From contig NC_133396.1 in assembly GCF_047511655.1 (NCBI RefSeq), positions 128,473,490 to 128,537,489 of the forward strand: 64,000 nucleotides of DNA. The letters run 5' to 3'. This document shows positions 21,142-34,317 of this stretch, in pieces (within the stretch, counting starts at the first letter, position 1; the number at the start of each line of letters is the position of its first letter). The notes below the pieces were generated by a model. That model had not been told where the DNA came from and did no database searches. It saw nothing but the letters and a program-made list of their open reading frames with translations. Made by a program: the position numbers and the translations under genes. The DNA is from Castor canadensis (lineage: Eukaryota > Chordata > Mammalia > Rodentia > Castoridae).

Positions 21142-21222
21142 CAAGCTTTTTAAAATTGACATTTCCCAGGTGATGTTGATGGAGCTGATTTGTGTTTCAC
21201 ACTTTGAGAACCTCTGCTTTGG
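21142..21222 (+). mobile_element. hAT-Charlie fragment (MER5-like)
   Basis: 'acatttcccaggtgatgttg' followed by 'tttcacactttgagaacctc' resembles the terminal part of MER5-type elements. Confidence 0.45.
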
Positions 21223-21940
21223 GGTTCACCTCCAAAATGCAGCTGAACCTGGATTACAGGACCGCTGGAGGCCTTTCTTGCACCTGCTCCCTCAAGGCTG
21301 GACCCCCGGTCTCCTGGTTGCTGGCCAATCCCAGCATTGGTCACCGTGCACCCATCTCAAAGGCAGGATGGCTGCTGCTCTCCCCCCCCCTTCCCAGCTC
21401 TACCTGAGGTGTCCCAAGCGTTGAAGACATTTGTTTCTAACTCCCCTCCTCTCTTGCCCTTACTGGTCTCCAGAAACACCAGGGAGAGTCCAACAAGAAC
21501 AGGCCACTAAGGCCATGGAAAGTATGCAAGAGTCTCCCTGACATACTTTCCACAGGCAGGTGGATCCCCAGGTGGATGAAGGGACATTGCAACCCTTGTC
21601 ATCATGTCTCTCTCCTATCTCTTCCCAGTGAACATCAGGGTCCTCAGTTCCTGAGCTGAGCTCTGCTCTTACTGGTCCCCAGCGGGGCTGCAGACTGGTT
21701 GTGTGGCTCTCCAGGGAACCTGACCATCCCAGACCCTCACTGCCCTCCCTCCTCCCAGGACCCTGACTTGGCAGGAAACAGATGGCTCCATGGTGGCTGG
21801 TTCTAGGTCTGGAAAGTAGATCTCTGCCCACCTCTTCTTTGGATCAGGTCTGAGTAAGAACTCTCACAAGAGCCCTCATGCAGTGATCAGAGCCAGAGCC
21901 AGCATTCTGGGCCACTGGATTAGAAGTTTTCTTTAGTTTC
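21223..21940. other. Intergenic, nothing recognised
   Basis: A GC-richer stretch with several open frames of 60-120 codons on both strands. None has recognisable similarity or any gene signal. Confidence 0.5.
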
Positions 21941-22017
21941 CTTGTGGTGCTGGCATTGTAATCCAGGGTCCTGTGCATGCTAGGCAAGTGTTCTACCATT
22001 GAGCTATACCCCAGTTC
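21941..22017 (-). mobile_element. ID-like SINE, diverged
   Basis: Antisense tRNA-like unit close to the general rodent ID form ('gcatgctaggcaagtgttct'). Confidence 0.75.
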
Positions 22018-22960
22018 AGTGCTGAAACACTGGAATTCATAAGGGGTGGTGTGGGAGCCAGGAAGGTGGAAGGTGCCATCTGGGAGGGCAGATAGAACCG
22101 AACTTCAGAACCCTGACTGCTACTGTACTTTCACCCTGTGTGTGACCATTTCAGACCCTCGCTTCTCTATGCACCCAGCCTACTGCAGGCAGACCAATCC
22201 CCTCCCTACTGCAGCTCTTCCCCTCCCCTCCTTTCTTGAAGGATGGACCTCCTTGGGGGGGGGGTCCTCTGCTGGGTACAGGCAATGTTTCAGGTTTCCA
22301 TGTTCCTCCTGCACATGTTCCTTGCCCTCCCTATGGCACAAAGCTAACCCAACCAATAAATTAAAACAAGTGGTGTCTGAAATGATTCCTCAGAACAGAA
22401 GAAAACCAGGCACTCCTGGGAAATGGGGTGTATATTTTAAACTTGATTCTTTCAGGGTTTTTAAAGCATTTTAAATCATCTTAGGGTTTGAAGATGACAT
22501 GTGATTATGCAATATTGAGATTGATTTTAAATAGAGCAAATTTACATACCCAGGTGAGCAAAGTCCCTTTGCTGCAGCATGGCAGAGAGTGCGGGGAAGG
22601 TTATTGCATGCTATTTTGGTGACATTGAAACTTTTCAGAAATCATTTTCCAGGAGACAGAAGGTCCACTTTAGCAGCCTCTAAATTTAGTTTCAATTCTA
22701 AATTACACTTGGAGGATCGTGGCAGGTTATTTGCTCTTTTTAGGTGCTTCCTTAGATGTAAAAATCACAATAGTTCTTATGTAACGCAGTTGTGAAGATT
22801 AATTGGATCAATAACGAAAAACGCTTGGCTTAGGACTTGACATATGTGTGAGCTAATTAAGTAGGTGCTGCTGTGTTACTGTTATTGACAGTGTCATTTA
22901 GTTAATTTGGCCTTTCTTCCCTCTCCATTCCATGCTCTCTGCCTGCCTTCTCTGTGGAAC
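22018..22960. other. Intergenic, nothing recognised
   Basis: No gene, RNA or nameable repeat seen. A 142-codon plus-strand open frame (22046-22474) has no recognisable similarity. Confidence 0.5.
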
Positions 22961-23162
22961 TTTTTTTTTTTTTTTGTGGTATGGGTGGGAGTTTGAACTC
23001 AGGACCTACATCTTGAGCCACTCCACCAGCCCTTTTTTGTGATGGGCTTTTTTTGAGACAGGATCTCTCAAACTATTTGCTTGGGCTGGCTTCAAACCAC
23101 AATCCTCCTGATCTCTGCCTCTTGAGTAGCTAGGATTGCAGGCATGAACCACATGCCTGGCC
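22961..23162 (-). mobile_element. B1/ID dimeric SINE
   Basis: Antisense dimer with a 15-T tail; the ID-like half lacks part of its middle. Confidence 0.87.
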
Positions 23163-23183
23163 CCTATGTTACTTTCTTTCTTA

Positions 23184-23399
23184 TTTTTGGTGGTACTGGG
23201 GGTTTGAACTCAGGGTCTCATGCTTGCTGGGCAGGTGCTCTTACTGCTTGAGCCACTCTGCCAGCCCTTTTTTGTGTTGAGTATTTTCAAGATATGGTCT
23301 CAAGAACTATTTGCCTGGGCTGGCTTTGAACCTCGATTCTCCTGATCTCTGGCTCCTGAGTAGCTAGGATTACAGGTGTAAGTCATCAGTGCCTGGCTC
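23184..23399 (-). mobile_element. B1/ID dimeric SINE
   Basis: Near full-length antisense dimer with the GTGTTGAGTATTTTCAAGAT linker, adjacent to another dimer in the same orientation. Confidence 0.9.
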
Positions 23400-23421
23400 C
23401 TTTCTTCTTTAAATATATATT

Positions 23422-23560
23422 TGAGCTGGGTGTGGTGGTGCACACCTGTAATCCCAGTCCTTGGGAGACTGAAGCAGGAAGATCCTCTTGAGTTTAAGAC
23501 TAGCTTGTGGTATAAAGTGAGACTCTGTCTCAAAAAAAACCAAAAAACAAACAAACAAAA
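23422..23560 (+). mobile_element. B1/Alu-like monomer SINE
   Basis: Sense 7SL-derived monomer: 'gagctgggtgtggtggtgca', 'cctgtaatcccagtccttgg', 'gtgagactctgtctcaaaaa', then an AAAC-rich tail. Confidence 0.88.
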
Positions 23561-25319
23561 AAGCCCAACCAACAAAAAGCCCTACATATTTATAGGAAGC
23601 CTCCCACGAAGGGCATCAGGCACTGGATTGGTCCCTGAAACAGGTGGGCCCTATACTGACATAGTGATCTGTCCACTTGGCAACCCCCTTGCAGGTACCC
23701 CACATTCCACGCAGACCTGGCTCATTGTCACTTTGTACTCTGGTTCTTTGCATGAATTCCTTCATTTTAGCAGGAGTTTCCTTGTAACATTCCAAAAAAG
23801 TCACATTTTGAAACTTTCTGTGGGAAATTTCTGGGTTGTGGGTCTTCAGGTGTTTTGTTACTTTTTTCTTTGGACTCTTACTGCTTGAATTGTTGCAAAG
23901 ATTGTAATTTTTTAAAAACAGCATTGTTGCTAAAAGGAAAATGTGACCCAAGGGCCACCACCTCCCCTCATAAAGGCTTTTCTTCTTCTATGTCCCCACA
24001 GTACTGTGCTTGAAACTTCGGGACAGTCCCACTCTTGTGGGGATTCCTGGCTTCAATGTCTGTGTCCTCAAGTACACTCTGAAGTCCTTGACAGCAGAGA
24101 CTAAGTAGAGACTAAGTTTTACTTATTTCATCTCTGGCACTGAGTGTAGAGCCTGACATTAGTTGACTGGGCTCTCTGAGTTCTCCTCGAAGTTTCTTGC
24201 TGTGAATTTGTGACCTAAGTGTGTGACTACAGACAAAACCAGTGGCTAGGCTCCCCCCCCCCACCCGCCCCACACACCCCGTGGAGCCTTCATCCACCAA
24301 AGAAAAAAAGGAAGCTTGAGCTGTCCTCACAGGAAGGAAACCCAGGCCTGTGGCCGGTCTCCTTTGTCACACCAAGTTTTTAACAGTAGCTCTTGCATTT
24401 CTGGGCCAAAAAAAAAGAGAAGCCACTTGCCCTGTGTGAAAGACAGCCCCAAAGAGGCTTCCTTTCGAAAGTTTGGGTCTGGTAGGATGACAGGAGAAGT
24501 CTTAATGGAGGTAACCCCGCCCCACTTCATTTGTACCCCCAAGGCCTCTCCAGTCCAGACAAGTCGGAAAGAAAACAAAGACAGCAAAGCCTTCCTTTTG
24601 AGTTAAAGACTTGAGAGAGCAGGGTCAGGACAAAACATTTCTCTCACTCCTCTGTCCCCACTCTGCCCAAGATCCTTAAGAAGGCTAAGAAGTATTTGAA
24701 AACGAGGAACATGACCTCAGTGGGAGAAGTCTCTGTTCCCACACTAGACTCAGCTCTAATGGAAGAAAGAGGTGGTTGGTGTTGTTGACAGATAAAAAAA
24801 ATTCTGATGCTCCAAGGGCAAAGCAGGCCTCTGCTCCTTGGTGCTTCTGAGACCTCCCCAATGTTCTTTGAGACCTAGCAGCCAGAGAGCCTCAGAGTAG
24901 TGGTGGCAGTGAGGCATGTCCAAGGAGCAAGCTTCTGCTAATGGTCCCAAGACTTCTTGCAGAAAATCTGTGAGTGGGCGGGCTGGCCTCCCACCTCCCA
25001 GAGCACAAGCAGAGAGATGCTGACTCATGGGTCCTGGCAGGAAGGAGGTGACTCCTCAGCAGAGGGAGCAAGGTGGGCAGTCACATCAGGAATCAGATGG
25101 CAGCAGTGTGTCTCAGGGGAGGTGAGGAGGGCACAAGGCCTGCCTGGGGACTGCACAGTGGACCTGACAATGGGAGTGGGAGGCCTCAGCTGGTAAAGCA
25201 CAGGTTAAGGTGGTTTTCTTTGTGTCCTCCAGCACGACTTACTTCATCCACCAGAGTGCCCCCAAACAAGCTGAGGTGAAGCAATCTGTATTCATTTCTT
25301 CCCCCCTTTCCACCCCCAG
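23561..25319. other. Intergenic, nothing recognised
   Basis: About 1.7 kb with no supportable gene and no nameable repeat. A C-rich run lies at about 24251-24280. Confidence 0.5.
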
Positions 25320-25498
25320 TTTAGGGCCTTAAGCTTGCCAGGCAGGTGCTCTTACTGCTTGAGTCACTCCATCAGCCCTTTTTTTGTGATAGGGTCTCGT
25401 GAACTATTTGCCTGGGGCTGGCTTTCCAATCAAGGTCCTCCTACTCTCTGCCTCTCGAGTAGCTAGGATTACAGGTGTGAGTCACCAGTGCTTGGCTC
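25320..25498 (-). mobile_element. B1/ID dimeric SINE, 5'-shortened
   Basis: Antisense dimer whose ID-like half starts late ('gggccttaagcttgccaggc') and whose linker is shortened. Confidence 0.85.
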
Positions 25499-25679
25499 AA
25501 GCATTTTCTTTTGGCTACTTTGTGTGTCATAGGACAACGGCATGGCGCTGGGGCTTGGATCTACCTGTCCCCTTGGCAGAAGGTCAGGTCCACAGGAGGC
25601 ATGTGTGTTAAAGCTGCATTGGTCTTCCATTTTCCCTTGGATCGTAGCCATCCAGCAGACAGCATGACTCCATTACACT

Positions 25680-26205
25680 GAAGATAGGTCACTTCAGGGC
25701 TCAGCTAAAATCCTCCAGTGAGTTCCTGTTTCATGAAAGCCAAACTTATGGACTGTGGCTTCTGGAGTTTAACCTTTTCACTTTCCCACTTAGCCACTCA
25801 ATTCTAAACCCTGCCCCCTTGCATTCCCTCAACAAATCAAGATCTATTGCCTCAGGGCCTTTAGCCTTGCTGTACCCTGAGCCTGGAGTCCCTTCCCTCC
25901 ATATATTCACCTAGCCAGCTCTCTTCCTTCCTCCAGCTGTCTTCACGAATGTCTTTATTAGAGAGACCTTTCCTGACCACTCTGTTCTCCTCTCTTGTGT
26001 TCTCCATTCCCCTTACCTACCTTACTGGCCTCTCTGGCCCTTATTGCCCCCTGACATGCTATCTATTTACTTATTTTGTGTCTTCTCTATGAGACTAAAT
26101 TCAAAGAGGCCAGGGGCTTTATTCTGCTTATCTTCAGTGTTTACAACAGTACCTGGCACAATAAATACTGTGCTTGTTAGCCGAATGAGTGGATCAATAG
26201 CACAA
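25680..26205 (+). mobile_element. L2 LINE 3' fragment
   Basis: Typical L2 tail order: 'aaaatcctccagtgagttcc', 'cttccctccatatattcacc', 'gagacctttcctgaccactc', 'cagtacctggcacaataaat' and a final 'agccgaatgagtgg'. Confidence 0.75.
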
Positions 26206-26860
26206 AAAGTCCTCTCACAGACCTTGGTGAGCACAGGCTAGTTCAGTGCTGGATTTGATTTAGAAAAGAAACATATTTCTCCCACTTTAAAGGCGTAGAG
26301 CAATTTGTCTTTATTGCAGACACAAAAGTGGCTCAGTCTGACGTGAAGCCTGCCTGCACACGTCCTGGTATGAAGCAGTGTTCAATACTCACAAAATTAT
26401 GCCACATTCCAGGGCTGATAAAGCCATGAAAGCGAAATCCCACTTAGTCGTTCTCCAGTGGTTATTAATAGCAGTTAAAACACTAGAGCAAGAATGGAAA
26501 TAGTGTCAGAGCTGGAAAGATCCTGAAGTCACACAGCAAATACGTAGCAGGGTCAGGATTGTGATACAACCCTTCTGATTTGCAGGCCAGGCTCTTCCCG
26601 CCTTTCCTCAAAAGACATACCTTGCTTCTCCTCTCTAATTTTATATGGTTCCACTGGGCTCTAGCTCTGGATTTCTGAACTCCTGCTCTTCCCACCACAA
26701 ATTCCCAAGCAGATTTCAGTCCAAGCCAGAATCAGCTAGATAGTTGTCTTGGCTGGCTGGACTCCACTCTCTAGGTTTTATTATATTTTATTTGTGCATA
26801 TGTTGACAATTAAAATGGGAGAAAGTTGAGAAGGGATCCAAATTAGACTTGCCTATTTTT
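26206..26860. other. Intergenic, nothing recognised
   Basis: No gene or named repeat seen; short minus-strand open frames only. Confidence 0.5.
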
Positions 26861-27060
26861 TTTTTTCTTTTTCTGTACTGGGGATTGAACTCAGGGCTAG
26901 GTAAGCACTGTACCACTTGAGTCACGCCCCCAGCACTTTTGGTTTTAGTTTGTTTTTCAGATAGGGTCTCACACTTTTGTCTGACTGGCCTCAGACTGCA
27001 ATCAACCTAGCTCTACCTCCTGAATAGCTGTGTTCTTGATGTGAACCACCACACCTGCCC
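26861..27060 (-). mobile_element. B1/ID dimeric SINE, diverged
   Basis: Antisense ID-like half with internal losses, then a diverged B1-like half ending 'gaaccaccacacctgccctg'. Confidence 0.75.
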
Positions 27061-27208
27061 TGATTGTACATTTAAACACATAACTTGTTACATTGTCACC
27101 TAATTTTGGATCATTTCAGCACTTTTTTTTTTTCAAATAGAACCATGGTGGAGAGGGGGGGGAGGTGGCCCAAATAATGTATACACATGTAAGTAAATGC
27201 AAAAACGT

Positions 27209-27240
27209 TAAAATAAAATAAAATAAAATAAAAATAAATA
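27209..27240 (+). repeat. (TAAAA)n simple repeat
   Basis: Several AAAAT units ending in AAATAAATA; probably the tail of an unrecognised retroelement. Confidence 0.8.
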
Positions 27241-27293
27241 GAACCATAGCATTTCAGAGCCAGCAGAGACATTAGAGAGGAGTTATTTCAGGG

Positions 27294-27522
27294 GTGTGTG
27301 TGTGTGTGTGTTTTGGAGGGACTGGAGTTTGAACTCAGTGCTTCACACTTACAAAGCAGGTGTTCTATTGTTTGAGCCAAACCTCCAGTCCATTTTACTC
27401 TAGTTATTTTGGAGATGGGAGTCTCACAAATTATTTGCCCAGGCTGGATTTGAACTATGATTCTCATGTTCTCCATCTCCCAAGTAGCTGGGATTATAGG
27501 TGTGAGCCACAGGGCCCAGCTA
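27294..27522 (-). mobile_element. B1/ID dimeric SINE with (TG)n tail
   Basis: Antisense dimer from about 27312. Its tail has become a TG repeat (27294-27311), showing a microsatellite growing from a SINE tail. Confidence 0.85.
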
Positions 27523-27989
27523 CTTGAGTAAGTCATTTCAAAAGTTACAGCTGACCTGGAAGTCAAGCTTTTTTTAAGAAGTGCCCACACCTGTGGGCCC
27601 CGAATTATCTCTAAGGAGTCTCTGTGATCTTCAAAGTGTAGTTTGAAAATCATTCACGTCGCTTGATGGTCTTGTGGGGATGGGAAACCAAGCCAGTAAA
27701 GAAGCTGGGATCAGGGTGCACATCTCCTGCTGCCCACTTTGGAACAGCAGGATTTTACCCCATATCTAATTTTGCTGGCTCAGCCTTTTACCAAAGTGTG
27801 AGCAAAATCAGATTTGTCCCCTCTCTTTCCTATTTGGTCAGCAGCAGCTCATTCAAAGGGAAGATGCAAGAATTCTTGACTCAAAATGAAGGGTTTCAGA
27901 TAACTGTGAAAGTATTTGTTTGTCTTCAAAGGCAGGCATTGAAGTCCCTCACCCTTCCCTCCCCAGCCTTACTTCCTCTTTCAAGTTAA

Positions 27990-28091
27990 GTTTTCTCACT
28001 ATGTAGTCCCAGCTGGCTTCAAATTCAAGATCCTCCTGCCTCAGTCTTCTGAGTGCTGAGATTCCAGGCGTGCACCACCATGCCTGTCTCA
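27990..28091 (-). mobile_element. B1/Alu-like monomer SINE
   Basis: Antisense 7SL-derived unit: 'ctatgtagtcccagctggct', 'gatcctcctgcctcagtctt', 'ggcgtgcaccaccatgcctg'. Confidence 0.8.
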
Positions 28092-28133
28092 AGGAAGTTG
28101 TCATATGTATTTACTTTACATGGGCCTAAGGAA

Positions 28134-28220
28134 TTGGGGATGTTCCTTAGTCTAGAGCACTTGCCTAGCTTGTGTGAGGCCCTGGGTTCAGTCCACAATA
28201 CTGCAATCAAAAATTAAATA
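28134..28220 (+). mobile_element. ID-like SINE, older type
   Basis: Sense tRNA-like unit, 'agagcacttgcctagcttgt' and 'gccctgggttcagtccacaa'. Confidence 0.7.
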
Positions 28221-28265
28221 GGCTAAGACATAAAGACTGGAGTTTTTAATTAATTAGTATTATAG

Positions 28266-28476
28266 TTTGGTGGTACTGGGGTTCGAACTCAGGGTTTTAT
28301 GCTTACTAAGCAGGCACTCTACCACTTGAGCCACTCCACCAGTCCTTTTTTGTGCTGGATGTTTTCAAGGTAGGGTCTTGTGAACTATTTGCCCCAGTTC
28401 GCCTGGAACCATGATCCTCCTGATCTCTGCCTCCTGAGTAGCTAGGATTACAGGTGTGAGCCACCAGTGCCCAGTC
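28266..28476 (-). mobile_element. B1/ID dimeric SINE
   Basis: Near complete antisense dimer with the TTTTTTGTGCTGGATGTTTT linker. Confidence 0.9.
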
Positions 28477-30670
28477 AGAGTTTTTCTTTTTAAACACCAA
28501 ATCCAATGCAGCATTCCTGGAATTGGTAGAGCAAGAAAGTGTAACCACATCAAATGGTGCAACATTTGGAAAATGTGGGTGCTAAAAGAAGATGGGCTAT
28601 ATGTTCTCTATTGGAGAGGACACTGGGGAAAACATGTGTTGCCTGAACTTGCACACAGGGCACAGGTCTATCCCAGAGGAGAGAAAGATATATCCTTGGG
28701 ATATATCCTTGAGCAGACAGCTCAAGTATTTGCCTTGCTTGACTTTCATGAGCAGAAGTTAGATTTCTGGTTGTCATTTGATTTTCCAAATACATGAATC
28801 ATTTCACTTCTCAGTGTAAGTAAGTGTGAAATGGCATTTTGAATTTGACACCATTCCAAAGAGCATTTTCTCCCGTGTATGTGTCTTCTCAGGATAGGGG
28901 AGTGGTGATGGGCCAGGAGGGATTGTTTGAAAAAATGTTAAAGACTTGTTTATGGTTGGCTCCCCATCACACACTAGCCAGCAACTCCCAGTTTCCAGAT
29001 GAGTGTTTTGTGATTACACATCTCATAGGTTCTTCCCTATGGCTTAGGTTCCTGCTGGAGGCAACTGATTGTTAATGACACCACACAGAGATAGTAACAT
29101 GTTTAGATGCTTTATTTGCAACAGAGCACCAAAATTATTTGCTGGTGAAGGAAATGACATTCTCATCCTCTCTTTGCTTTCAGTGATGAGAGGCACAGAT
29201 GAGAGATTCTGGTCAGGGACTGGTAATAACTTGCTGATATCCACAAGTCATCTTTGGATTTGCCACAGAATGAAGTGAGGGAGGTTGCCTGGCCATGTGT
29301 ATGCTTGGGAGAGAACCAGGAAGGACTGGCAGAGAGCTTCAAACAAACCCACTGACGACATGGAGAAGATGCATTAGTGAGAGAGGGGATCTCACAATTT
29401 GTTACTAAAGATGGAGGGTAAAGCTTCTGAAACTGGGGGTAGAGAAGAAGAAGGAAAAGGGCATGTTTCTTCTATATTCTCTGGGCCCAAGGAGCCAAGC
29501 TGGCCTCTAGGTCCTGTTGTCCTAATGTCTATGAATACATGGTGTCTGACAGAATGACACTTGTGAGACTTGTTCTTCACCATTCCTTACCACATACTGG
29601 GGTTTGGAGATTGGACTTTTAAGAGTCTCTGTTGGCATAGAAGAAAGGCACAGATATATCTGCCTTCTATCTTGTCTAAGAGTGAGAGGAGAAATATGGG
29701 GTGAAGCTTTGGAAAGGACTCTTGTGTATGTGTTGCTTCCTTATTAGCAAGGCAGTCTGTGGGGGAACTTATGGTTCTGTTGTGACTCCTGTTATCAAAT
29801 AAGCCCAGCCCCCTTAATTTCTTTTAATTAACTACCTCCAGTCTCTATTTCAAGAAACTAAGTGGGTGTGTCCATGCCTGTGGGGAACAACCTGGGACAA
29901 GGCAAGAAAAGTGGGGTAAGACCACAGGCTGCAGGGGACTTTTCCAAGTAAGGCTGGGTCCTCCCTAAATCCAGAGTCTTCAGAAACAGCCTGGGAGAAC
30001 CTGCAGGAATTTTGGCTGTTCTTCAACATTGTACATTCCTAAGGGGACTTGGGGAGCTTTTCTACTATGGTGTTTTAAAAGAGAGCAGGGAACTTGGCTG
30101 TGCAACTGGATGAGAGCTGCAGGAGGGGGTTACCTGAGACCTGAAAGCTCAGAATATAAATGACCTGTCAGGAAACTGTTTTGGCTGGAAATGCATCTAA
30201 TACCAGACACACTAGAAATTCTAGAAATATACTAGAAACGAAACCATTAAAAACAAAACGAAAACAATGAAGAAAAACCAAAGCTATAAGGAGGAAGTGG
30301 GTGGTAGAGAACAAAGGGAAAAACAACAAATATAAGGAGAACTAACTTTGCCAAATGGCATCTCATTAAAAAAAAAAAAATGGACAGAGGTCACCTAAGA
30401 CTGCTTCTTGCTTATCCCTCCCAAGACTCCAACTTACCAGTTCCTGGATTGTGGACTCTACTTACTCCAACTGTAGTGGGCAGAACAAAGCTTGTTCCAC
30501 CAGGGAACAAGACTGGCACCCAGGACAGCAAAACTCCAGGGAGAGATAGGGAGGGTAAGGAGCAAGCTGAGATCTGTGCTGGCTCTGATGGGTGGCTGTG
30601 GTGGTAACCTTCTCAGCTCCAAGATCAACAGTGGCATTACCCAAAAGTGGAGACACATTGAGGACAGCAC
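28477..30670. other. Intergenic, repeat-poor, nothing recognised
   Basis: About 2.2 kb just past the probable ATP2B4 3' end with no nameable repeat and no supportable gene. An AATAAA on the minus strand at 29111-29116 could serve as a more distal ATP2B4 polyadenylation signal. I cannot test this. Confidence 0.45.
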
Positions 30671-30692
30671 AGTTACAAGTGGGTATGGGTTT

Positions 30693-30698
30693 TTTATT
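30693..30698 (-). terminator. ATP2B4: ATP2B4 distal polyadenylation signal (candidate)
   Basis: AATAAA on the sense (minus) strand, 49 bases beyond a first AATAAA. Confidence 0.5.
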
Positions 30699-30741
30699 CT
30701 CAGTGCATGGCAGTATTGGTTCTGCTTATCAGCGAAAAAGC

Positions 30742-30747
30742 TTTATT
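30742..30747 (-). terminator. ATP2B4: ATP2B4 polyadenylation signal (probable)
   Basis: AATAAAGC on the sense strand about 4.15 kb beyond the stop codon. This fits the roughly 4 kb 3' UTR that I recall for human ATP2B4, at the end of a block without interspersed repeats. Confidence 0.6.
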
Positions 30748-32627
30748 GGTTCCAAAAAATGACCCCTTTTAAAACTCCTCTTCATCCCGTCTCAGTGGAA
30801 CAACACATCAGATTTGCCAGTTTATCAAAATTTTTCCCCTAAGAACCGTATAAATACATGCAAAACATTGTACATAGAGCTTAAATAATATCAAAATGCA
30901 AATACAGATTGGGTGCACTGTTAAGTTGAACTGCAAATTATGGTAACACACACAAGGGTATACATTGCTTTGATATCACCATTTGCTTGTCATGCAGACC
31001 ACAATAGTCAATCTTCTGATTTTTTTTTTGTACAAAAATATCAGTGCTTGTTATACTAGTTACCAAAAAGAAGAAGAAACTCAAAATTCCTACCTGCGTG
31101 CTAATTTGAAAAGAACAACATAGATAGATCTGCTGCCACATATATATGGCATATTCACATATGGCATATATACATATGGGGAGAAAACATGAACCAAAGG
31201 CCGATTCAGTTGCAGGGAGCTCACCTCCCTCTGCCTCCCCTAATCAAGAGGAAAGGGGATGGCAGGTATAACTGCAGGGTTGGGAAGATAAAAATTCTGG
31301 CACTGAGCTAAATGGAAGGGTATCTGGTCTGCTCCGAGAGTCTAGAATGGCTTAAGAATAGCAGATATTTATAACTGCCCACCACCACCAATGCAGTAGG
31401 GTGGTCCCTAGATATGAAAGATGAGCAAATATGCACATTGGGATGGTGCCATGGGTGGCTTCAATTGTAAGGCAAGGGAAGCAGGAAAGAAAGGAAGGGA
31501 TGCATTAAGAGGGTTTGTGTCCCTCTGGGTTTTCGGCAGTGAGGTAATCATTCAGATGTATCTGTGTAAACTCTCCTCTGAAGCTCAAAGAGAAGAAACC
31601 CAAACACTAAAGAATCCACAGGGCCCACAGGGATTTCCTGGTGGTTTCGCTCTTAATACCTTTTGAGATGGAAGAGTTACTTCAGAGGACAGAGGACACC
31701 TATGGGAAGGACCTAGCTCTGAGACTATTGCCCAGGGCTGGAACCAGCCGTTGTTTTTAAATCACACATAGCTCTGTCTTCTGTCTAACATATCACACAA
31801 TATCTTCCTAGGGGAAGAAAGGAATTACAAATCAGATTCTTGCACAAAAACTCACTAATGGAAAAGTCCAGGGGGAACAGGAAATGGAAGAAACAAAACA
31901 TGCAAATCCCAAATCAGTTCCCTTACAGATCCAGACTGTCTTTGGTACCAGTCTGACAGCTAATTCTTCAAGAAACACAAAACCAACATAAGGCCCTGAT
32001 ACCAACCGCCATGTACCAAAAAGCCTGGCAACCCATCTCTGTGGGGGCTGGGGGTACACGTCCAATTCCTGGCAGTTGCGAACCTTCTTGCTGGATGTTT
32101 TCCTATCAGTAGTTTACTACCTGTTTTTCTAGGCTTATCAAGAGAGGAACCTAAGATGGTATTTTCTCCTCCCCATCAGACCCTTTTCAAACTGAAAGCA
32201 CCATTTTGGGAAAAGCATTGTTAGTTTAGGCCATAGTCACCACTGCCAGTTGGATCACTGAAACTGAATAGAAAAAAACATAAAAAACCATATGGACAGA
32301 AACACTTACTCAATTCCATATCAACAAAATTTATATTAAAAAAGTCTAGAACCCAACAAAAATTTTCCCCTAAGTATAAAGATGGCTGTTTGGAGAAAGG
32401 AAGTATGGTGTATTGGTTTTTTACAACCAATTATAAATATACTAAGTCACTGTCATGTCAAACAGCTGGTTATGTGCTCCCTTCCACAGAGTTAGGTGAC
32501 GGCACTTTATCTCAAATCCTTTAAACAAAATACATATGGCTGACTCAAAAATATCAGTTTCTGATCTAAAGAAAACTATATATTTTGCATAATATTTCTG
32601 TATTTTCTCTCTTACTATGGAAACTAG

Positions 32628-32628
<1 letters not shown>

Positions 32629-32658
<30 letters not shown>
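32629..32658 (+). repeat. (AC)n microsatellite in ATP2B4 3' UTR
   Basis: Fifteen uninterrupted AC units; the mRNA sense strand carries a (GU)n run. Confidence 0.92.
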
Positions 32659-32663
<5 letters not shown>

Positions 32664-34246
32664 CGTTGACTTTAAAAAAGTAGACATGAGCCCTCAGGGG
32701 TATCCTATCAGGCACCATGAGAGTCTTTAGGGAACAGGAATGGTAAAATGGCCTCTGAAGCTTGTTATTGGCTTGCTTTTTAAAATGATCTGAGGTAATA
32801 AAAGACTTGACAGAATTAAATCTTCCAATATACTTAATAAATATATATATGTGAACACCTGACACCTTGGGTGAGCTATTCGTCTCCCCCACCATGAGTA
32901 TTTAAGACAGAGAAAAGATTGCTGAAGCACGTAACCCTTACAAAACCCAAATCAGAGCTGTTTTCCTGTTTCCTACAGTGATGGGTTATGTAGTCATGGA
33001 TGTGTTCTCTACTCATTCTACCTTGGATAGCTCAAGTATAAGGAGTGAGGGAGGAGGGATCCAGAAGAAAAGGCTAGAAGTAGACAGTTTCAGGTCATCT
33101 TCTTCTCCCAAACCGAAAACTGGCAGTTCTTACGGGCCTCGAGTGTCCTCTTCTCACTCCCATCAGTCTGGAAGTGTGTGGGGGGGAGTGCTTCATTGAT
33201 CTAATGCGAGGTGAGACTTGGGGACATGGGTTAGCGCCATCTACACAGAAGAGCAGGGAAAACCATGGTGCTCCTGGGAATTTGGCTCTACCTTGTCCCA
33301 GGATGGAACACTTAAGCCTCCTAGCAAAATCCTCAACCCCTGAGATGCAAGTGGACTGGGGATGCTCTGAGCAGTGTTCAGGGCGAAAAGGCACAGGACT
33401 TTCCTGGGCAGCAGCTGGAGTATGTGTTGGGGAGGGTTGGAGTGGGGCATGCGAGAGCAAGAAGAGAGGAAGTCAGGGTACTCCCCAGCGTGGGCTTGTT
33501 GCTCCTTGAAGTCAGCACAATGTCACGGGAGCCTCCCCCTTTGGATATGTGTTCAAAGTCAAAATATTTGTGCAAGACTAAAGATGTATGGGACACAGCA
33601 AAGAGTAGAATTAGGATTGTGAAGGGAATGACAAAGTGAAACCCAGCACCTAAGCTCGAGGTTTCTGATGCTTACAGGGAGGTTTTCTTAGATACTGCTA
33701 GAATGGCTCTTTGGCCTCTTCCAAGGCTTTTTAACACTCATTTCTCCCAACAATCACGTCCTGCCCCAGAGGGGTCTTGGAAGATGGCTTTGAAAGCAGT
33801 GGCCACCCTATGGGGAACCCTTTGAGAGTCTGCTTCAATGGCTTGTCTTGTCGTAGGCCTGGCAGCTTCTGGTCCTCAAACTCCAAATGCAGTAAGGAGG
33901 TAGGGTCACACCCAATTCATTCTTTTGCCACCTCTTTAGGAATAGGACGAAGCTCAGGCCTAAGGTAAAAAGCTATATATCACACATACACCAGCTTCAT
34001 AGTCAAGGCTGATCTCCCTGGCACTTAAAAGCCACACACCCCTGACAAGATGGCAGTTTAGATGTAAAAGCTAACCTGGAAACAACAGGGGACTGTTCTT
34101 ACCAGCTCTTAATTGCTTCAAGAGGATCCTTTTAGCAAGGAAACCTGTCTGTCTCCAGATCTAGAACTAAATTAAGTGTTCTATTGGGGCCAGAAGGGAG
34201 AATGGTTGATTCAGTCCATCTGTATCCTTTCTCTTAACTATCACAA

Positions 34247-34317
34247 TGAGAGAGAGAGAGAGAAAGAGAGAGACAAAGAGGGAGAGAGAAAGAGAGAATA
34301 TGAGAGAAGCAAAGAAG
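34247..34317 (+). repeat. GA-rich tract in ATP2B4 3' UTR
   Basis: Imperfect (GA)n with AAAG and ACAAAG interruptions; the mRNA sense strand is a polypyrimidine CU tract. Confidence 0.85.
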